Below, piece after piece: positions 17,358-25,558 of a DNA stretch of 33,957 nucleotides. The position numbers and the translations under genes are program-made. The stretch comes from Puniceicoccaceae bacterium (GTDB taxonomy: Bacteria > Verrucomicrobiota > Verrucomicrobiia > Opitutales > Coraliomargaritaceae): assembly GCA_902603705.1 (NCBI GenBank), contig CACKVQ010000014.1:1-33957 (forward strand), in the 5' to 3' direction. The number at the start of each line of letters is the position of its first letter. Within the stretch, counting starts at the first letter, position 1. A model generated the notes under the pieces. That model made no database searches and was not told the origin of the DNA. It saw only the letters and a program-made list of their open reading frames with translations.

Positions 17358-18980
17358 GTGAAATGGTTTGTTAAGGGTGATTTTGACGGTTTTTTTGGCT
17401 TAGGCCTTAATAACTTTATCAATTTTCTGCTTATTATTAATCTAAGCTTATTTGTGCTTGGCTTTGATGTTGATTTTGTAGCTAAGCGTATTTTGCCAGC
17501 AATGGCTGTTGGCATTCTTATTGGGAACTTCTTTTACGGCTGGCAAGCACGCCGTCTAGGCATAAAACTTAGCAGAGATGATGTAACCGCCCTACCTTAC
17601 GGGATCAATTTATTGACTGTTTTTTTCTTCGTTTTTTATGTTATGGTCCCGGCACAGCAGATTGCCCTGAGCCATGGTCTAAGCAAGCAAGATGCTGATC
17701 TCATCGCCTGGAAAGCGGGTATCATTGCCTGCCTTGGTTCCGGAATAGTTGAAGTAATAGGTTCTTTTTTTGTACATCACATTCGTAAAGTAGCTCCTCG
17801 TGCTGCATTGCTCTCGGCCTTAGCTGTGATTGGCATTTTCTTCATTGCTGCTGACTACTGTTTTCGGGCATATGCATTTCCGGAAATTGGGATCCCTACA
17901 CTTTTACTTACCTTATATTTCTACTATGGTGGCATCCAACTGAAGGGTAATATTCCTGGTGGGTTGATTGTTTTGGTTGTTGGAGTTGGAGTGGCATGGG
18001 CGACATACTTAATTGGCATACGCAGTCCGATTGATGCTCTGTCCGACAGCGGCTTATCTCTTGGGCTGTATTTCCCCGGTGCTTACGGACTCGAGGCTTT
18101 AGGGTCAATTGGGGAGATGCTTTCATACGCGGCGGTAATTCTCCCTTTGGGACTGATTAATGTTATAGGCTCTATGCAAGTAATTGAATCGGCATCTGCT
18201 GCAGGTGATGATTTTGCACCGAAGGAAACACTTTTGGTGAACGGTATTGGTACAGTCATGACAAGTTTCTTAGGCTCTCCTTTTCCAACGACTCTTTACA
18301 TTGGTCATTTAGGTATGAAGCAGATTGGTGCACGTGCAGGTTACTCCCTCATGAATGGAACTTTTATGGCGCTACTTTGCTTAACCGGAAGCTTTGGAAT
18401 TCTCGCAAAATACATTCCTATTGAGGCAGGTATGGCTATTTTAATTTGGGTAGGTTTTACTATAGGTGCTCAGGCCTTTCAAGCCGTTCCACACCGACAT
18501 GCCCCTGCCGTAATTGCAGGACTTATTCCTGGTATTGGTGCCTTTACCGCACTCATTGTTAAACGTGTTTTAGGATCGGTTGGGTACGGAACTGAAGCGC
18601 AGCCCTATAGTAATGAAGTTTTTGCTTTAATGACTAAAAAAGGTAATCTTTTTGCACAGGGTGTTTTTGCACTAGAGCAAGGATGGTTATATTGTTCTAT
18701 TATATTTACTTCTCTTATGGTCGCGATAATTGACAAACGTTTTACTGCACTAATGGCTTGGTTAGCCGCTGCCGCTGCCATGGCAGCGGCAGGTATAATT
18801 CATAGCTTTATGATTTTTGATCAAGATATTACCACGAAGCTTGGACCTGCATGGCAGTGGGTCTTTGGCTATCTTGTTGCACTTGCTTTACTCGCATTTG
18901 TGCGTTTTTGTTTAGTGAAGCGATCAGATCTTCCTCAAAAAGCACCAGGACCTGCATTCAATCGCTACTCTGATAGCTAG
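17358..18980 (+). CDS. NCS2-like nucleobase permease (paralog B)
   Basis: Inner-membrane permease of 540 aa, about 12-14 membrane segments, paralogous to the product of 10203-11804. It starts with GTG at 17358; the N-terminus KGDFDGFFGLGLNNFINFLL matches the other copy's. Shared core motifs are IESASAAGDDF, VNGIGTVMTSFLGSPFPT and YIGHLGMKQIGARAGYS. An alanine-run helix (WLAAAAAMAAAG) is encoded by a perfect 24-base palindrome at 18769-18792. The next gene, a FAH hydrolase, begins 33 bases downstream, suggesting import followed by hydrolysis of the same or a derived compound. Specificity cannot be read from sequence; purine context suggests a base. Confidence 0.82.
   Translation: MKWFVKGDFDGFFGLGLNNFINFLLIINLSLFVLGFDVDFVAKRILPAMAVGILIGNFFYGWQARRLGIKLSRDDVTALPYGINLLTVFFFVFYVMVPAQQIALSHGLSKQDADLIAWKAGIIACLGSGIVEVIGSFFVHHIRKVAPRAALLSALAVIGIFFIAADYCFRAYAFPEIGIPTLLLTLYFYYGGIQLKGNIPGGLIVLVVGVGVAWATYLIGIRSPIDALSDSGLSLGLYFPGAYGLEALGSIGEMLSYAAVILPLGLINVIGSMQVIESASAAGDDFAPKETLLVNGIGTVMTSFLGSPFPTTLYIGHLGMKQIGARAGYSLMNGTFMALLCLTGSFGILAKYIPIEAGMAILIWVGFTIGAQAFQAVPHRHAPAVIAGLIPGIGAFTALIVKRVLGSVGYGTEAQPYSNEVFALMTKKGNLFAQGVFALEQGWLYCSIIFTSLMVAIIDKRFTALMAWLAAAAAMAAAGIIHSFMIFDQDITTKLGPAWQWVFGYLVALALLAFVRFCLVKRSDLPQKAPGPAFNRYSDS
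18769..18792. repeat. Perfect 24-base palindrome inside permease B
   Basis: Half-site CTGCCGCTGCCA (18769-18780) is followed immediately by its exact reverse complement, centred on CCATGG. It is much more GC-rich than the surrounding gene and falls within codons for an Ala-rich membrane helix, so coding constraint explains only part of the symmetry. Confidence 0.9.
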
Positions 18981-19013
18981 GTTTCATAATACAAAACTAC
19001 CCACATAGAATTA

Positions 19014-19805
19014 GTGAAGATTCATCGTATACAGACGAGCAGTAGTGATGTCAGATGGGCGTGTTCTGAAAATAGTAAAGATTTCTATTTGTTAAATGGA
19101 TCAATAGAGAATTTTACAAAAACTAGTGAAGTGGTCACTCCAAAAAAAATTCTTCCACCGGTAGTGCCCCCAGCAATTTATATTATTGGTTATAATTATG
19201 CAAAGGATGTGATGCAAGCACGAGCAGAGGCAGGCCCACACCCAGTCGTAGTGATGAAGGCCGCTAGCACAGTCATTGCTACTGGTGAATCGATTCACTT
19301 GCCTGACCCTGTAACTTCAGAGCAAATTGATTATGAGGGTGAACTGGCAATAGTTATTGGAAAGCGGGCAAAGGACGTGCCTGCAGATTCCGCGTCTGAA
19401 TACATTTTAGGCTATACGATAGCAAATGATGTGACTGCTCGCGATTGGCAACACAGCGGAGCAGGTGGTCAGTGGGTGCGCGCTAAGAACTTTGATACTT
19501 TCTGTCCCTTAGGTCCTGCGATTGTAACAGCAGACTCGCTGAATTTAGCTAACGGCTTACGAATACGTACTTGGCTTAATAAGGAGCTCCGGCAGAAGGA
19601 TACGACCGCATCGATGATATTTACTACTGACGAGTTAGTCGCCCATTTATCGAAAAGTAATACTCTTTTTCCAGGCACTGTAATCCTTACTGGTACTCCG
19701 GCAGGCACAGGCAAACAGCAGGATCCGCCCACTTATTTGAAATCTGGTGACAGTATAACTATCGAGATAGACGGTATTGGAGTGTTAAATAATACTATTC
19801 ATTAA
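19014..19805 (+). CDS. Fumarylacetoacetate hydrolase (FAH) family protein
   Basis: Cytosolic Mg2+-dependent hydrolase, isomerase or decarboxylase acting on a beta-diketone or acylpyruvate-like acid. The 263 aa show the FAH core: IIGYNYAKDV, the metal-binding DYEGELAIVIGKRA, LGYTIANDVTARDWQ, AKNFDTFCPLGP, and TGTPAGTG near the C-terminus with SGDSITIEIDGIGVLNN. The N-terminal ~45 residues are the usual variable cap. It starts with GTG. It sits 33 bases after permease B, so the two may share a transcript. Characterised relatives degrade aromatic-ring cleavage products or acylpyruvates; the actual substrate cannot be told, and a role in opening an oxidised purine side product is only speculation. 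Confidence 0.85.
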   Translation: MKIHRIQTSSSDVRWACSENSKDFYLLNGSIENFTKTSEVVTPKKILPPVVPPAIYIIGYNYAKDVMQARAEAGPHPVVVMKAASTVIATGESIHLPDPVTSEQIDYEGELAIVIGKRAKDVPADSASEYILGYTIANDVTARDWQHSGAGGQWVRAKNFDTFCPLGPAIVTADSLNLANGLRIRTWLNKELRQKDTTASMIFTTDELVAHLSKSNTLFPGTVILTGTPAGTGKQQDPPTYLKSGDSITIEIDGIGVLNNTIH

Positions 19806-19811
19806 GCATGC

Positions 19812-21170
19812 TTATTTATGGGCTGATTCACTTGCTAGTCCTACATGCTTACGTAATTGTTGTATGAGTCGTCCTGTTAATAAAAGTGCGCCAAGTGCCA
19901 GTCCAGATGCAAGTCCGATCCATAAGCCACTAGCCCCGAAGCCGAGTTCGAATGCAAAAAGTACTCCGAAAGGTATCGCGAACACCCAAAAGCTAAAAAA
20001 GATCAATATGGTAGGTACGATCACGTCACGTAGTCCCCTTAATGCTGACATGCTAATTGCCTGTGCACCGTCAAATATTAAAAATAGCGCAACAATTTTT
20101 AACAGTAATGCTGCTAACTCGACGAGATATGGATCTGCGCTAAATCCACGAGCAACAGCAGGACTAAATAAAATAAGTAATATGGCAAATAAGCCAGTTA
20201 TTAAAAATGAAACAATGTGTGCACCCCATGTAATCGGGTGACATATTATCGCATCTTTACCACCTATGCTATGGCCAACTCGTATCGATACAGCCATCCC
20301 AATACCAAGAGGAAACATAAAGACTAGTGCCGTACAAGTTAGTGCTATTTGGTGTGCAGCGAGAGCTGTATTTCCAAACTGCCCTATAAGCAGTGCGGTG
20401 ATTGAAAAAGAACCAAATGCAATAGTTAATTGACCTGCTGTCGGTGATCCGACTTTGAAAAGAGATACGATTTTTTCTTTATTGAGTCGTCCGATCCATT
20501 TTTTTGGTAGGCTAGAGGCTAGTCTTTTTGACTTTGTAATATAATATAAAATGACAAGTAGAACAGTCATACGCGATATGAATGTTGCCACACCAGCACC
20601 AACTAACTCTAACCGAGGAAAGCCTAAATTTCCAAAAATGAGTACATAGTTCAAAGCAACATTAAGTGCGACGCCACATAGCATGACCCAAAAAACCGCC
20701 CACGGCTGATTTTTTGCCTCACAGAAGCTTTTGATCGTTAAAGCAGGTACTGCAGGTATTAGTGAGACCGCTAGCCAAAAAATATATTTTGGAGCTAGAA
20801 TAGTTACGGATAGAGGTTGTTTAAAAATAAACAGCAACGGATTGAGTGCGCATAGAATAAGCGCGAGCGAGATGCCTATCAATAGTGCCATGGACAGGCT
20901 ATTTCGAAGAATTTCTGCCGCTTCATTATCTCGTTTAGCTCCATGTTCATATGCTGTATTCACAGAGACCGCGATGAATAGTCCGATAGCTGCAACAAAG
21001 AAAGTGTTGAAAATTACATTTGCAAATGCTGCTGCTGCAAGCTCCATAGTGCCGATTTTACTAATCATGACTGTGTCTGCTAGACCAAGGAGCATTTGGC
21101 TCACGTGTCCAACCATGATTGGTAAAGCCAGAGCTAGCGTCTTCTTGTTTTGTCTTAGCAAAGAATTCAT
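19812..21170 (-). CDS. MATE-family multidrug/metabolite efflux transporter
   Basis: Twelve-helix inner-membrane antiporter, 452 aa, of the NorM branch. Landmarks are LALALPIMVGHVSQMLLGLA, DTVMISKIGTMELAAAAFAN, ALNVALNYVLIFG, GAGVATFISRM in the first half, and AALLIGQFGNTALAAHQIAL and MFPLGIGMAVSIRVGHSIGG in the second, matching the two-bundle MATE pseudo-symmetry. It uses Na+ or H+ to expel cationic or planar compounds. It is single-gene, convergent with the FAH gene (6-base gap) and divergent from the xanthine-type permease. A partial purine-rich GAGAGG lies about 10 bases upstream of the ATG, one of the few Shine-Dalgarno-like sequences in the window. Export of a purine derivative is possible by context. 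Confidence 0.92.
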   Translation of the reverse strand: MNSLLRQNKKTLALALPIMVGHVSQMLLGLADTVMISKIGTMELAAAAFANVIFNTFFVAAIGLFIAVSVNTAYEHGAKRDNEAAEILRNSLSMALLIGISLALILCALNPLLFIFKQPLSVTILAPKYIFWLAVSLIPAVPALTIKSFCEAKNQPWAVFWVMLCGVALNVALNYVLIFGNLGFPRLELVGAGVATFISRMTVLLVILYYITKSKRLASSLPKKWIGRLNKEKIVSLFKVGSPTAGQLTIAFGSFSITALLIGQFGNTALAAHQIALTCTALVFMFPLGIGMAVSIRVGHSIGGKDAIICHPITWGAHIVSFLITGLFAILLILFSPAVARGFSADPYLVELAALLLKIVALFLIFDGAQAISMSALRGLRDVIVPTILIFFSFWVFAIPFGVLFAFELGFGASGLWIGLASGLALGALLLTGRLIQQLRKHVGLASESAHK

Positions 21171-21300
21171 AACACATTGCCTCTCATGTTAGATTAAATG
21201 GAAGTTTTATGTTCTTTTATACTGGAATTATTATCCGATCGATTTTTTATTTTTCTATGTAAATAGTGAGCTCTGGTAAAGATTCTGCTTATTTTTTCGC

Positions 21301-22620
21301 GTGAAAGAGAAAACACCGCAATCAGAAATACTGTATCCGCATGATGCACAGATGTCATCTGGTCCGGCATTATTAGGAGCATTACAGCAGGTGATCGCGA
21401 TGTTTATCGGATGCATGACTCCAGCATTAATTTTTATCTCTGCAGTTCAGCTGGATCCGGAGACACAAAATTACTTAATTAGCATGTCCTTATTAACAGC
21501 TGGATTAGGTACTTTTTTACAAGCACGTCGATTCGGATGGATCGGTTCAGGCTTGTTATCCGTTAATGGTACAAGCTTTGCTTATTTGGATTTGTTGTTA
21601 CGTGCTGGCTCTGAAGGTGGACTTGCTCTTGCTTGTGGTATGGCTTTAGCCGCGGTTCCACTGCAGTTTGTCCTGGCGTTTTTTCTGCCTTCCTTGCACC
21701 GTGTTTTTCCACCTTTAGTTGCTGGTATAGTCGTTCTGCTGATTGGTCTAACTCTTATTCCGGTGGCCGGGTACTACATCACCTCTGGAGCCGATAGCGG
21801 ACAGACGTGGTCGCAAAACTTACTTCTATCTGGTGTAGTTGCAGTGGTCTTGATAGTGACCCAGGCCTTTGGTAAGCCTTTACTCAGGGTTGCAGGTCCA
21901 CTTCTAGCGATTGGCATAGGCTACTTATTAGCGGCTTCTATGGGGTTGCTTTCTTGGCCTAAAAGCACAAGCACAGCATTTCTAATTGTGCCACAGCCAC
22001 TGTATGCCGGACTTGCATTTAAATGGGAGCTGCTTTTGCCATTTGGGATTATTTATTTGGTTTCTTCAATTGAGGCAATTGGCGACTTAACAGCTACTGC
22101 TAGCCTGTCTGGCCTCAAAACAACGGGCGATGATTTTTGGAAGCGTTTACGTGGGGGCATCTTTTCTGATGCGATTACGACTACATTTGCCTGTATGATT
22201 TCCGTCTTCCCAACCGCGACTTTCTCACAGAACAATGGTGTGATTCAGCTGACCGGTATAGGAGCTCGACAAGTTGGCTATTACATTGCTGCGATTCTTA
22301 TTATTACGGGATTACTGCCGCAGACGGGCCTATTGTTTAGTATTATGCCAAAGCCTGTCTTGGGAGGCGCCACTCTTGTTTTATTTGGCCTTATAGCTGG
22401 AGCTGGTTTCCGCATGATTAATAAGCAGAAACTTGGCAATCGAGAAGTTCTTATTCTTGCCATCAGCTTGGGCATGGCTTTTGGGATTCCTACTCAAGAC
22501 GCTTTTGTGGACTCTTTGCCTAGTGCGCTTGCTGGTATACTCGGCTCCTCGGTGGCTACCGGAGGTCTTACCGCTGTGTTACTTTGCGTTATCTTCCCTG
22601 AAGCTCAATCATACAAATAA
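21301..22620 (+). CDS. NCS2 permease of the xanthine/urate type
   Basis: Proton- or sodium-coupled nucleobase importer, 439 aa. The NAT/NCS2 signature reads FSQNNGVIQLTGIGARQVG, the xanthine/urate version (uracil carriers usually have ENIGVM), and the TM8 substrate Glu is in SSIEAIGDLTATA. TM1 region QQVIAMFIGCMTPAL and TM3 region SVNGTSFAY also fit. It starts with GTG at 21301; a shorter ATG start at 21352 would remove the polar leader. It is first of a five-gene plus-strand run (gaps 48, 20, 16 and 1) with P450, nucleosidase, cupin and NhaC. Xanthine or uric acid are the best substrate guesses; other purines are possible. Confidence 0.9.
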   Translation: MKEKTPQSEILYPHDAQMSSGPALLGALQQVIAMFIGCMTPALIFISAVQLDPETQNYLISMSLLTAGLGTFLQARRFGWIGSGLLSVNGTSFAYLDLLLRAGSEGGLALACGMALAAVPLQFVLAFFLPSLHRVFPPLVAGIVVLLIGLTLIPVAGYYITSGADSGQTWSQNLLLSGVVAVVLIVTQAFGKPLLRVAGPLLAIGIGYLLAASMGLLSWPKSTSTAFLIVPQPLYAGLAFKWELLLPFGIIYLVSSIEAIGDLTATASLSGLKTTGDDFWKRLRGGIFSDAITTTFACMISVFPTATFSQNNGVIQLTGIGARQVGYYIAAILIITGLLPQTGLLFSIMPKPVLGGATLVLFGLIAGAGFRMINKQKLGNREVLILAISLGMAFGIPTQDAFVDSLPSALAGILGSSVATGGLTAVLLCVIFPEAQSYK

Positions 22621-22668
22621 TACAGTATCTTTCTGCGATTTAAACTAATTATGATAATTTTTTAATTT

Positions 22669-23991
22669 ATGAGTATAACAATCCCATACTACGCGCCCAA
22701 TCTCCTTAAAAAAAGGACAGAGTCTAATTCTCAAGTAGCAATAGATTTTCGCGGCTATACAATTGAGTCTTTTTTAAATGCGCATCGAGAGTGTGGACCT
22801 ATCTATCGTACAAAGATCAATGGACTAGAAGAAATCATTATTGGAGGACTAGAAGCAAATGATGAGGCTTGGCGTCGTCCTGACCAATGGAGCTATAGTA
22901 ATGCGGTAAAAGTTTTTCGTGAGGAACTTAGCGATCTGCACTTGACGCAGCTCGATCGAGAGCCACATCGTAGGAAGAGGCGTCTACTTAATAAAGCATT
23001 TAAGACTAGTTCGATTATGGAGAACATACCTCAGATTGCTGAGGAAATTCATCGCGGACTCGATGAAATTGTGGAAACAGAGATCGAGTTACATGAGGCA
23101 TTGATGGAAATTTATACGCGTTCGCAGTCGGTAAGTTCTATTAAAGAAAAGATACCTGATCAGATGTTTAAAAAGATGGTTGCTTTTGAAGAAGGTTTTT
23201 TAGGAGCGCTATTCTTTAAGGATGAAGAACGCGCCAATATTTATAGCCGCTCAGGATATAAAGAAATAAAAAATGAGGTGATAAGATACTTGCATGAAAT
23301 TATTATTAGACGCTTTGAGGGTAGAAGAGTAGATGATTTACTCGATACAATCATCCACCAGAGGACTTCAAATACAATTAAGCCGCTTAGCGAAGAAGAA
23401 CTAATATATGATGCATATTTGCTTCTAATTGCAGGAACAGGAAATACTGCGAAGACTATTTGTTATTGCCTGAATGAGCTAGCAAATAATCCGAAATGGA
23501 CGGCGCAACTGGTTAAAGAAATCGGAGATTTCAAAGTTGATTCTTTGTTGCGTGGAATGACTAATTATCCACTTTTGAAGGCTACCATAATGGAAGCGGA
23601 GCGTCTTTTCCCGGCTGCACCTATTCTACCAAGGGTGCCTGCAGAAGATATGGATTTTATTGGTTACCATTTAAACAAAGGCTCACATTGTTTACACGTT
23701 TTGACCTTGATGCATTTTGATGAGTCAATTTACGAGGATCCTTTTGAATTTATACCAGAACGTTGGATTGACCACAAATATCCAAAGCAGGCGCATGGAA
23801 CTTTTGGTGGTGGATCACACATTTGCTTAGGTATGAATGTAGCTCGTATTCAAATGCCTATTACATTGGGCTTCTTACTCTCTAATTATAACTTTACAGT
23901 AACAAAGACTCCAAAGAAAGAGAATTTTAAGTTTCCAAATGAGGTAGACTCTTCAACCGTGCGAATGAATGTGAGATTGATTAGAAAGTAA
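22669..23991 (+). CDS. Cytochrome P450 with atypical I-helix
   Basis: Heme-thiolate enzyme of 440 aa, soluble (no membrane anchor), as for bacterial class I P450s. The heme-binding FGGGSHICLG (379-388, Cys386) and the K-helix EAER (309-312) are intact, with ERW further on. The I-helix segment reads IAGTGNTA (254-261), where most P450s have AGxETT: the acid is Gly258 and the alcohol Thr is Asn259, so the usual oxygen-activating pair is missing, with a Thr one residue later. No ferredoxin or reductase gene is nearby. It lies between a purine permease and a nucleosidase gene on one strand, which suggests hydroxylation or dealkylation of a purine-like compound (inference). Confidence 0.92.
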   Translation: MSITIPYYAPNLLKKRTESNSQVAIDFRGYTIESFLNAHRECGPIYRTKINGLEEIIIGGLEANDEAWRRPDQWSYSNAVKVFREELSDLHLTQLDREPHRRKRRLLNKAFKTSSIMENIPQIAEEIHRGLDEIVETEIELHEALMEIYTRSQSVSSIKEKIPDQMFKKMVAFEEGFLGALFFKDEERANIYSRSGYKEIKNEVIRYLHEIIIRRFEGRRVDDLLDTIIHQRTSNTIKPLSEEELIYDAYLLLIAGTGNTAKTICYCLNELANNPKWTAQLVKEIGDFKVDSLLRGMTNYPLLKATIMEAERLFPAAPILPRVPAEDMDFIGYHLNKGSHCLHVLTLMHFDESIYEDPFEFIPERWIDHKYPKQAHGTFGGGSHICLGMNVARIQMPITLGFLLSNYNFTVTKTPKKENFKFPNEVDSSTVRMNVRLIRK

Positions 23992-24011
23992 TAAACCAGA
24001 TTATTATAAAG

Positions 24012-25001
24012 ATGTACAGAATCTGCCAATTTTTTTTTGTAACGCTGCAGCTTTTTGAGCTAACAATTAGCTTTGCAAGTACAGCAGAAGATTATGGGCC
24101 AAAGACTTTTTCTCAGAAGCCATACACAGCAATCGTGGTAGCTTATGAACCAGAAATGTGTGGCCTGTTAGAGGCAATAGATAAGAATCCGCAAGCTCAA
24201 ATCCTCGATGAGTATAACTTTAAGGGCATTAAATTTAGAACGGGCGTCTACCACAGTAGACCAATCCTCGTTTTCGCTACAGGAATGAGTATTGCCAATG
24301 CGGCAATATCAACACAGATGGCATTAGATTATTTTCCCGTCGATAAGCTCATTTACATGGGCATTGCGGGAGCTGTTAATGCTAAGTGGAAACCAGGGGA
24401 CGTCATCGTTCCAGAGCGGTGGTATTACCACGATGAAAGCGTCTACGCTAACCCTGATCAAGACCAGCCAAATGAGTATGTTTTACCGGACTACTATTCC
24501 AAATTTTTGGAGGAACAAGCGAGAAGACGTGCCAACGATCCGCACATCCCAAAGTATAGTCCGTTTCATTTTATTCACCCAGACGAGGTTCTGATTATCA
24601 AGGAGGGCATGGATAGACCCGAAGACCAGGCCTACTTCTCTGTAACGCCTTATCTTTTAGACGCTGCAAGAGCCGCGATTGAGACGATGCCTATACAATT
24701 TATCTTCGGGGAAAGAAAGGCGCAGCTTTCAGTAGGTGGTAACGGAGTTACCGGATCAGTTTTTGTAGATAACCGCGAGTACCGAAAGTGGATTCGTGAA
24801 GTCTTTGATGCGGAGCTTACTGAGATGGAGTCGGCTGCTGTGGGTCAAGTATGCACAATCAATGCGGTAGATTGGATCATTGTTCGATCAATTAGTGATT
24901 TAGCAGGCGGGCAGCAGGGCGTCAATGTCGAGCACATATACGATTTAGAGGCCTCACGCTCTGCGGCAGCTTTGCTGTTTGCTTTACTCGATCAATTGTA
25001 A
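24012..25001 (+). CDS. Exported MTAN/PNP-family nucleosidase
   Basis: Nucleoside-cleaving enzyme of the PNP_UDP_1 family, 329 aa, with an N-terminal signal peptide (hydrophobic residues 6-21, cleavage probable near FAS-TA). It keeps all three nucleosidase landmarks: Glu48 in AYEPEM, LTEMESAAVGQVC (Glu271/Glu273), and catalytic Asp296 in VRSISDLAGGQQG. YMGIAGAVNAKWKPGDVIVP is the classic core. Compared with cytosolic MTANs it carries a ~60-residue insertion (about 140-205) rich in Asp/Pro/Tyr, perhaps a lid. It begins 20 bases after the P450 stop. It likely acts in the periplasm on purine nucleosides and complements the Asn-type paralog at 11806-12567. Confidence 0.87.
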   Translation: MYRICQFFFVTLQLFELTISFASTAEDYGPKTFSQKPYTAIVVAYEPEMCGLLEAIDKNPQAQILDEYNFKGIKFRTGVYHSRPILVFATGMSIANAAISTQMALDYFPVDKLIYMGIAGAVNAKWKPGDVIVPERWYYHDESVYANPDQDQPNEYVLPDYYSKFLEEQARRRANDPHIPKYSPFHFIHPDEVLIIKEGMDRPEDQAYFSVTPYLLDAARAAIETMPIQFIFGERKAQLSVGGNGVTGSVFVDNREYRKWIREVFDAELTEMESAAVGQVCTINAVDWIIVRSISDLAGGQQGVNVEHIYDLEASRSAAALLFALLDQL

Positions 25002-25017
25002 GCGCAATATCATATTT

Positions 25018-25557
25018 ATGTTGTCTGCAAAAGAGATAATTGCGAGGTACAAGCTTGCACCACTTGACAAAGAGGGAGGATATTTTCGCCAAGTTTGGCG
25101 TAGTCCAGTTCGCGTGGAAAATGCTCTATTACAGGGTAATTACATTGAGCATGGCGATCATCCGATAGGTACACTAATTAACTTTTTAATAACAAAAGAT
25201 ACTTTTTCTGCGCTCCATCGTTTGCCAACCGAAGAACATTGGATGTATCACCTAGGTGATCCTTGCGAACAGTTGATTTTAAATGAAGATGGGACTTCCG
25301 AGTGCAGACGTATTGGAGCCGACCTTTTAGCTGGAGAAAGTGTCCATGTGACGACACCCAAAAACTCTTGGCAAGGCACACGCTTAATAGTAGGTGGGAG
25401 TTATGGTTATATGTTTGGAAGCTGTATAATGGTTCCAGGGTTTGAGTGGGCTGATTTTGAGCTCGGCAATCGAGTAGACCTTGAGCGGCTCTACCCGAAT
25501 CGAAAAAAAGAGATTCAAATGCTATCACGCGAGAAACCAGTGGAGGGCTCTCTTTGA
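25018..25557 (+). CDS. Cupin_5 (DUF985) family protein
   Basis: Small cytosolic cupin of 179 aa. Family landmarks are LAPLDKEGGYFRQVWRS, a FLITKDTFSALHRLPTEEHW core with metal-type His/Glu residues, the YHLGDP turn, VTTPKNSWQGTRL and MVPGFEWADFELGNRVDL. The role of DUF985 proteins is unknown; they have a beta-barrel with a ligand pocket. The ATG at 25018 was preferred to an upstream TTG at 24979 that would overlap the nucleosidase gene. It is tightly packed, 16 bases after the nucleosidase and 1 base before NhaC, so it probably handles the same metabolite or senses it (inference). The last ~20 residues are charged and poorly conserved. Confidence 0.83.
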   Translation: MLSAKEIIARYKLAPLDKEGGYFRQVWRSPVRVENALLQGNYIEHGDHPIGTLINFLITKDTFSALHRLPTEEHWMYHLGDPCEQLILNEDGTSECRRIGADLLAGESVHVTTPKNSWQGTRLIVGGSYGYMFGSCIMVPGFEWADFELGNRVDLERLYPNRKKEIQMLSREKPVEGSL

Positions 25558-25558
25558 A

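Noticed and set aside
19864-20241. 125-codon plus-strand open frame opposite the MATE C-terminal half
   Set aside because: Low-complexity Ser/Pro/Asn sequence typical of antisense membrane-protein genes.
20731-21192. 153-codon plus-strand open frame opposite the MATE gene
   Set aside because: Ser/Ala/Arg-rich antisense translation of MATE helices; the MATE frame is unmistakable.
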